From NCBI RefSeq assembly GCF_022201045.2, contig NC_068562.1, positions 2,480,001 through 2,544,000 on the forward strand: 64,000 nucleotides of DNA. Reading direction: 5' to 3'. The notes beneath the pieces were generated by a model that did no database searches, was not told the origin of the DNA, and worked only from the letters and a program-made list of their open reading frames with translations. Shown in pieces: positions 56,846-64,000 of the stretch. The stretch comes from Citrus sinensis. Lineage: Eukaryota > Streptophyta > Magnoliopsida > Sapindales > Rutaceae. Numbering within the stretch: the first letter of the stretch is position 1; every line of letters starts with the position of its first letter. Made by a program: the position numbers and the translations under genes.

Positions 56846-59800
56846 TCATTTGTAAAAGCAGCCAGCAAAGCGCTTAAGGAAAGAGGGTAAATAGCTTCTG
56901 CGTTTCTTACCCTTCTCATTGAACTTAGTTATTGCATGGACAGTAGCCATACAATCATTGTTCATGGTACTCTTTGGATCAACAATCTCAACCAACTTGG
57001 GAGGGATGGGAGTATCAGCTGAACGTAAGTTCTGGAGGATGTTTGTGAGGGTGATAGTGATTTCAGCAAATTCTGGTCGGACCTTTGGGTCCTCTGCCCA
57101 GCAAGACTTCAATAAAGCCACCATATCCTCCGATAAATTCTCCAAACTAGGCCGTTCATTCTGAAATTATAACTTAACTCAGTCAAAGGTTAATAAAATA
57201 CAGATATTTGCTAAAACATAGGTATTAGATCATGCCGCACTTCAACATTTGGTCTCATTGTAACTAAAAGTAATTTTTGGAAGCAAGAAAATTTTGATCT
57301 TAAATACTTACTTCTAATCTAGCAAGTTCTTACTGACTGAATCTAGGGAATTTTTAAAATATGCCAACTTTAGTTTTTTGTGGATATTGGCAGAATCTAA
57401 AAGGCAAATACAAAAGAATGAGCAAGTATTTTTAATTGAGTGTTGCATGTATTATTGCTTTTGCTCAAGGAAAAGTTAAGACATACTTTAGATGCAGCAT
57501 ATGCTATTGTTATATTATCCCTCCCCTTGAATGGAACTTTATTTGTCAGCAACTCCCACAGCACAATAGAGAAGCTGTACACATCCACCTTGTGGTCATA
57601 ATGTTTCTTCACTCCACGTGGAATTGGGTCTCGGCTGAATAACTAGTTCAGATAGGAAAAAGAATTAAAAGTAAGCATCAAGATTTTTGGCTGCACAAAT
57701 TTCTGAAACAAGAAAAACTACCTCTGGAGCCATCCATCGGTAAGTACCAGCCTCACAAGTCATCTCATCCATTACCTCCTCTCTGGCCAGTCCAAAGTCA
57801 GCCAACTTAACTTGCTTTTTATCTTCTGTCAGGAGTAGATTGCCTGAAACAAATATGACAGGTGTAACAAAAGTAGATTATCAGTTGAACAAGGTTTCAA
57901 CCATTGGTCAGGTTAAGAAGTCGAGCTGTTCATGCACATAAAGTTAAAACAGAATCAAATGACAGAGCTGCTCAACTAAATGAAACAAAAATATATGAGA
58001 AAAAGTAAAATTGACATACTTGGCTTCAGATCACGATGAATGACGCTGTTGGCATGCAAGTACTCCATAGCTCGAGATATGTCCAATGCAAAACTTATAG
58101 AATGCTTCAAATCAAGACGTTTTGGACGGGTGCTCCACAGGTACCTCTGAAGTGTCTCACCCCTCATAAGTTCAGTAATGATCATCATAGTTGGTTGCAC
58201 AGAGGCACCTACGAACTATTTCAGCAAAACCAAAAGGGAAAAAAATGAATGATGAACATGAATACTGTAAGGAGACATATCATGTGTTAATGTTTAGAAC
58301 TGGTGAAGTTTATAAAAACACAAATATGAACATATAACAGAAGAACAGTTTACTTTAACGAGACCAAAATAAGTAGAAAGAGTCGACAAAATTTGAAGGT
58401 TAAGAGGCACATCAATTAATTTTAGTAAATTGAAGGCTTGCGGCAAAGAATCTTCTCATTAATATTTTTCTCTTTGTCATAAATATCAGATACAAGCATT
58501 CAAACCACATTGAGTTATCCACGCAAATTCTCTTTAGAGATGGATTTTTATTTTCCAATAAACATTACTTTAAAGTAATTTATGGTTACACTGTTTGATC
58601 TGCCGAATTTGGAAGTTACTACGGCTCATCGATATCAAGGATCAAGATTGACAATATTTTCCTTCGGAATCTCACTCCTATACACTTATATGGGCCAGAA
58701 TGGGGTTGTATATTAAATCCATAAGACAACATAAATAATAAACTCCATAATGGCAGTAACTTTTGTCCTACTTCTTGAAGGACAATGAAAACGACAAGCT
58801 TTCAAAATATATTGTACAACAACTACAGATAACATAAGCGTAAACAAGGAAAGGTGTTTATTACCACTTATAGTGCATATTTTTTAAACTTGCATATCAA
58901 AGATACTGCGATTCATTTGATAAATAAAAGCATCTTAAGATCATAGCGATCTTAATAAATTAATGGAAACATCTTCGCGCACCACCTATGGAAGGAGATT
59001 TTGATATAGTATGTTAAGAAGTTAATGGATCCTGGACTAAATGATCTTATAACAATCCTCAATTTGTTTAATAGAATATTCTTGCATAATAAGGATCATC
59101 AGTTTTAGAAAAGAAAGTTCAATAGAACATTATGTTTGTTTCTTTGACCATTATCTCAGGCCAGTTAGCTGCATTTTTTTTTTAATTTGAAAGAGAAAAA
59201 ATGTGAACAAATAGAAGTATATATGGCCAATACATGCATCTAATAGCGAATGAATTAAAATACCTTCAAAATGTTCTCATGTTTCATCTTGGATAGCAGT
59301 GCGACCTCCCTCTGAAATTTCTCTTTATGTTCGCGACTCACAGCTAGTGCATTGCACGGTTGTATAACCTTCACGGCTACAGGCTCACATCCATAGCTAA
59401 AACAACAGTCAAATAAGCATCAGTATTGAAAATTAAGAATGTGATTTTTTAGATTAAGACACAGAAAACTATACAGGATCTAAAACAGAGTGACTCAAAA
59501 GGCATTTACCAGAGCATCTACAATAAACATATGCTCAATTAGTATTAATAATAGTTGCATGTGAGTTAAAATATTGCTTCAAGATTACCATGTTCAGTAA
59601 AAAGTCTCAGGCAGGGAAAAATATAATATTACTATTTTTTGCCATTCGCCAGTACTTCTGCAATGCCGGACACAAAGAGTTTGTTTATGTTCTCAGAAAC
59701 ATCCTAGGCTATGAAGATTCTGCTAAACAAAGCAATCACTTGGCACCCAGTAGAGCCTCGTTACTCTGTTGTCTGCTATGTCACTTTTGCAGCATCAGCT

Positions 59801-61231
59801 TGCTCTATTATTAACCTTCCATATTTTTTTAATGAACCTCAATCATACTCTTTATCTGTTGCAATGTTATTTTTCATCCTGTTGAACATCTCTAAATGAC
59901 ATCTGTTACAAATAATTTCAACTTGACCTCCAATGATACTACCTACAACTTTGTTCAACTACACCTAAATCCAATTCTTTCCTCTCCTGTCCAGGCAAAT
60001 ACCAATTTTTCACATCCCACGTATTGTAGCCGCTCATGTTTATAACAGCCTCACCTTTTCAACAAACATTAATGGCTATGCTCACTCATCAGAAGTGAAA
60101 AAGCAAGGAAAAATATGAAACTTGCAAGTGACTTTTAGCATTGCAGAAAAATCAAAGAAAGCCTGGCTGGCTTGTGATCTACCATAATAAAACTCGAACC
60201 CATAGCTGACACATTACATCCTTCAAAATGCTCACGTGTACTCGGATCAACCAGCTAATGAAGTCCTCAAAATTCTTCCAACTATGTAACATTAAATAAC
60301 ATGATCGCAGTATCCATGATCGGCAATGCATGTACCCTGATTTAAATTAAAGTTTCAAACTTCCGTCATTATTAATCTACATCCACGTGCGTAAACACCA
60401 ACACAAACTTGAATTAACCATTAATTTGATTTATGTTTAATATAAGTTCAAAGCAATTAAATCTATAACAAGCTAAAATAAGCAGCATAACAGCATTTTT
60501 TATTTTTCCTGCTGCTTCACCATGGTGAATCAAACTGAAACATCTTTCTCCATTTGAGGCATAATAGATTGACATTATTACCCAAATTTCAAGTAAATGA
60601 AGAAAACTCTTCAACTGAAGATAAATCCGAAAATGTACTTACGTTGAACAACAGAGAACCTAACTGAAAAAAACCAACTTATGATTTTACAGCAGAAAAT
60701 GGCTTATCATTGCAAAAGGTCAGAATTTCATAATATTCTATCCTAAATTGAACAAACATCACAATTTAACACGAACTGATTTACACAAAAAAAAAAAAAA
60801 CCAGAATTCACCGCCAAATTAGCCTTAAATGAAAACACGAAACAAAAACAAACCGACCGAGAGCACAAAACATGAAAATTCAGGAACATGCATGCACACA
60901 ATGTGACAATCGAACGGCTGATCAAGAAAATAAAATCAGTCAATAATTTTTTTAAAAAAACAAGGACAAAAAGAGCTAGAACCCACAATCCTTTGTAAAC
61001 GATGGAATATGACCCTTCACCGATCATTTTCTGTAGCAAAACAGAGCGATGGTCAACAAGCACGCTCGCATCAATATCGAAAACAAACTCATTGTCGTAT
61101 TCCTCGTCGTCATCGTCATCAGCGTCGCACGCTTTTGTGAGTGGACACGACGTGTCACCCGTGTTGTCATCGAAAAGAGGAAACGAAAGCTCGAACGACT
61201 CACCTTCTTTCTTCACAACAGGTTCCGCCAT
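56846..61231 (-). CDS. Raf-like Ser/Thr protein kinase, ATN1-like group
   Basis: Six exons (60987-61231, 59264-59396, 58020-58215, 57722-57843, 57487-57642, 56846-57160) join to 388 residues. The first 60 residues are acidic ([13 protein letters not shown]), longer than the short leader I recall for ATN1. The kinase core shows GEGSYSIV (71-78), the ATP lysine K91 in [24 protein letters not shown], the catalytic HRDLKPSN (D188), DFGLAR (D207) and GTYRWMAPE (224-232), then [20 protein letters not shown]. The tail [20 protein letters not shown] is basic and ends CFYK. All catalytic residues are present, so it should be active, probably in the cytoplasm. Plant Raf-like group C kinases of this type act in stress, hormone and light signalling; the substrate is unknown. 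Intron 1 is 1.6 kb. Confidence 0.92.
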
Positions 61232-61361
61232 TGCTGGAGCTTTGTAGTGAAATATGACAGAGTTCTTACAAGCAAGAAAAATTGGAACTTGCGAGTTGGT
61301 GTACTTAAAAAGAGAGGGAAAATATGGAAAGTTAATTAATTAATAATTTTTGTGCTGGCAC

Positions 61362-61368
61362 ATTTATA
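61362..61368 (-). promoter_or_regulatory. Putative TATA box of the kinase gene
   Basis: TATAAAT on the minus strand lies 131 bp upstream of the kinase ATG, giving a leader of about 100 nt. It is supported by position only. Confidence 0.4.
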
Positions 61369-61379
61369 GGAATTGTATT

Positions 61380-64000
61380 AATTGCCTTAATTAAGGATTA
61401 ATTGAGTTTTTCTATGCTAAGGTGGCAGCATTAGTAAAGTGGGCTTTTGCATTACATGGCAATTTGTGATGAAACTAACAACTAATGTCGGAGCGTCGCG
61501 GGGTTAAATTAGTCATTTGATGATAATCGGGATGTAATAATCTTGTTTTGATTGGTTTCTTGGGACAAGCATGTGAAGGGTAGTATGGAGATGATAAATT
61601 TTGGTTGATTAGGATGACATAATTTCGAGAAATAACCATGTTTTGTAGTGTGGAGTATGGACCCACCATATTCAATTATTGGCATGAAGGCGAGCTTGTT
61701 GCCAATTTTACATTTAAATTAATGGGAAAGAGTTGGACTTCCATTTTTGTCTCATATATATATATGCTTGCATGTCCGCAAACATCCAGTCTTACAATGC
61801 AGGGCATTGTCTTACCTGCAACGCATTTGATGCAAAAGTTTATATTCAAGTATTAAGAATTTATGCTCAAGAAGATAACTCGGTTGGTTCGATCTTCGAT
61901 TTCTTATAACAAACGAAAAAGATCAACGTATCAAAATCCACATCAAACTAATTGTGGAGCAGTGTTAGTCTTAATTTGCAACCTCACATGAGAGTTTTAA
62001 AAAGTGAAATAATTTAGTCCAACTCAATGTTAATCGGCATTGAATCATTAAAGTTGACAGAAATGGCTCGTTTTTAAATGAATGAATTCGCAGAGCTTCA
62101 ACCTTTGTTACCATTGTGGAGATTTGTTTTTCCCACACGATGATGCCAGTTTGAGAAGATATCATATTTGGCACAAGGTGAAAAATTTGGAAAAACAATT
62201 AATGGGTTCTCATTATCCGACCATTAAATGAAGTGAACCAATATAGAAGCAAGCCAACTTTGTATTAACAATAAAAATGGTATGCTCTTGTCCAATAGTT
62301 AATGTGTTCCCATTAGCAAAATGCAGAAGTTGAAATATAATCTGGGAATTTCTTGTGTAACTGCGATAACTTGTGTATGCCATTGATTCGCCGAACTTGG
62401 CTTCTGGAGGATGAATTAAATGGGCTCTCAAGGTTGTAAGCAAAAGATCACGGGCCTAAGAATCCCAATTGATTTTAACTCTTAATGGACTATTTTGCAC
62501 TGCGTAAGAGAAGCCTATTGCTTATCACTGTTTGGAAAGCACTTTAAAATTTAAATGATCAGCTGCGACCCTAAGGTGAACACTATTGGTACTCTTGACC
62601 ATATTTTATCTTAAGATAATCACAGTTGAATTATTTGTGACAAATTATTAATTATCCATACACCAAGTGTTTGAGTAAATGCCCGTCCATCAATACTCAC
62701 ATCACACACCATGTGGATAACTACTTGCCACTAACTCATTCCTGCTGTGGCATGGCACCACAAGATGAAGCCCTCTTTTATCTGCTGTCTGATTCTTCAA
62801 AAATGGGAAAATTTTCTGTCATGGTTTCTTTTTCTCTTTTGACTAAGGAGTGTCTCAAGGACGCCCCCCATCTAATGCCCATTGTTTTTGTGCCTCATTT
62901 GGGCTGAGGAGTGCTTAAAGGATATCATGGTAATGTCTAATATTTTTTTATCACTCGCATGTAAGCAGATCATATCGTAATCTTTTTCAACATCTTTTAA
63001 CCTTTTCTGCGGATGCTCCACTTGTGTCTTTTTTTTTTAGGTTCTTGTTCTTTTCGATCTTTGTAATTGTATGGGTCAGAGGGTATGGGAATTCCTACTC
63101 TATAGGATGAATAAGATAACAATGTATGCCCCCTAAGAAGCATTTTAGATTCTTTACGTCTAATAAGACATGCTTGAATCATTTCTTTCATATAAAACTA
63201 TATTAGAAATCTAACAATATCACCATGAAAATTAGTAGATCAAATAAACTTAGGCATGATACAAGGTTCATATGTTTCGTATTAGAATCTTAACAAAATG
63301 TGAACTGCTCTTGATGAAAATCTATTTTTTGTTTGTTTTTTTTTTTTTTTACATTTTTAAATATGTTCATTTTTCCCCTCTTCTTGATTGGTATAGAACT
63401 TATTAGTTCTTGCTTCTAAATATAAGAGAGTAAACCAAATGAGTAAATTCCCATCCCCTGGCTTATTCGTATCTCTATTTTGTTTGATTAAATATTCTGT
63501 ATATTTGCTTCACGTACTTATAATTTTAAAATTACGTAATCACCATTTTCTTGCAATATTCTAATTCTTGACAATTGTTTATTGATTTGAACGTTTACGT
63601 ACATTACATTTACATCCCATTCTTGAGAAATTAAAAGCCATTCTAAGGAAACAGATGTGTGAAACCACTGCGCTAGAGATACAATAATGAAAAAAAAAAT
63701 GAAATAACAAAGTACTCGAGTATTTTGATGTGCCTCAATATGTGTGTGTATGTATACGTATATATAAATCCAAAAAATTCTTATTAATTAGGAAATAAAT
63801 TCATTAACTTTAAAGAGATTATTATTATTATTACCAATTATATTGAGATAATAAAAAAATAAAATTAATAATATAAAATATTTATTTTAATTATCAATTA
63901 TTATATGTATAAAATAAAAATTATTTTGTATACATTGTTTATAAATGTATAAATATATTTTATTTAACATTATATTCAATTTAGTCATTTATATTTTTAT
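61380..64000. other. Kinase promoter and right-end spacer, no gene seen
   Basis: AT-rich DNA with (TA)n at 61758-61766 and poly-T near 63338-63351. Open frames around 61971-62443 and 62671-62907 lack motifs and splice support. Confidence 0.5.

Noticed and set aside
1..64000. CRISPR array, operon or complete autonomous transposon
   Set aside because: No regular short repeat-spacer pattern, no polycistronic layout, and no transposase or reverse-transcriptase frame was seen.

Overview
This is plant nuclear DNA, almost certainly from a eudicot. Genes are split by GT-AG introns, the spacers are very AT-rich and carry short TIR elements and microsatellites, and every gene recognised belongs to a plant family. 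A woody rosid such as Citrus is my guess from the feel of the proteins; the sequence itself does not prove it. No bacterial operon, CRISPR array, rRNA gene or intact autonomous transposon was seen.

Eight protein genes are well supported, and each exon model keeps frame across all its junctions. From left to right: (1) the 5' part of a U2AF65-type splicing factor gene (minus, 90-1359, running off the left edge); (2) an RNA polymerase III subunit RPC5 gene of 13 exons (minus, 3664-10031); (3) an INDETERMINATE-domain C2H2 zinc-finger gene (plus, 22471-24740); (4) a PPM/PP2C phosphatase of the organelle-targeted PP2C55/PP2C80 type (plus, 31724-35004); (5) a secreted vicilin-like cupin with a long Glu/Arg-rich tail (minus, 36101-38292); (6) an intronless GRAS gene of the HAM/SCL6-22-27 group with a diverged miR171 site (plus, 45710-47446); (7) a G-box-binding bZIP gene of 11 coding exons with a spliced upstream ORF (minus, 49949-52616, leader to about 54960); (8) a Raf-like kinase of the ATN1-like group (minus, 56846-61231).

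The rest is spacer. 10.3-22.4 kb and 38.6-45.3 kb are rich in repeats: Tourist-like MITEs, a Mutator-like element with arms of about 200 bp, diverged tandem arrays and a large inverted repeat. 28.5-30.9 kb and 35.4-35.6 kb hold exon-like pieces that look like fragments or decayed genes and that I could not name.

The genes do not form one pathway. Two are basal RNA machinery (U2AF65, RPC5), three are transcription factors (IDD, GRAS, bZIP), two are signalling enzymes (PP2C, Raf-like kinase) and one is a seed-storage-like protein. I found no clearly new multi-gene system. The most unusual signals are the three-exon spliced uORF in the bZIP leader, the mismatched miR171 site, the 169-residue charged tail on the cupin, and the orphan exons near 29 kb and 30.7 kb.
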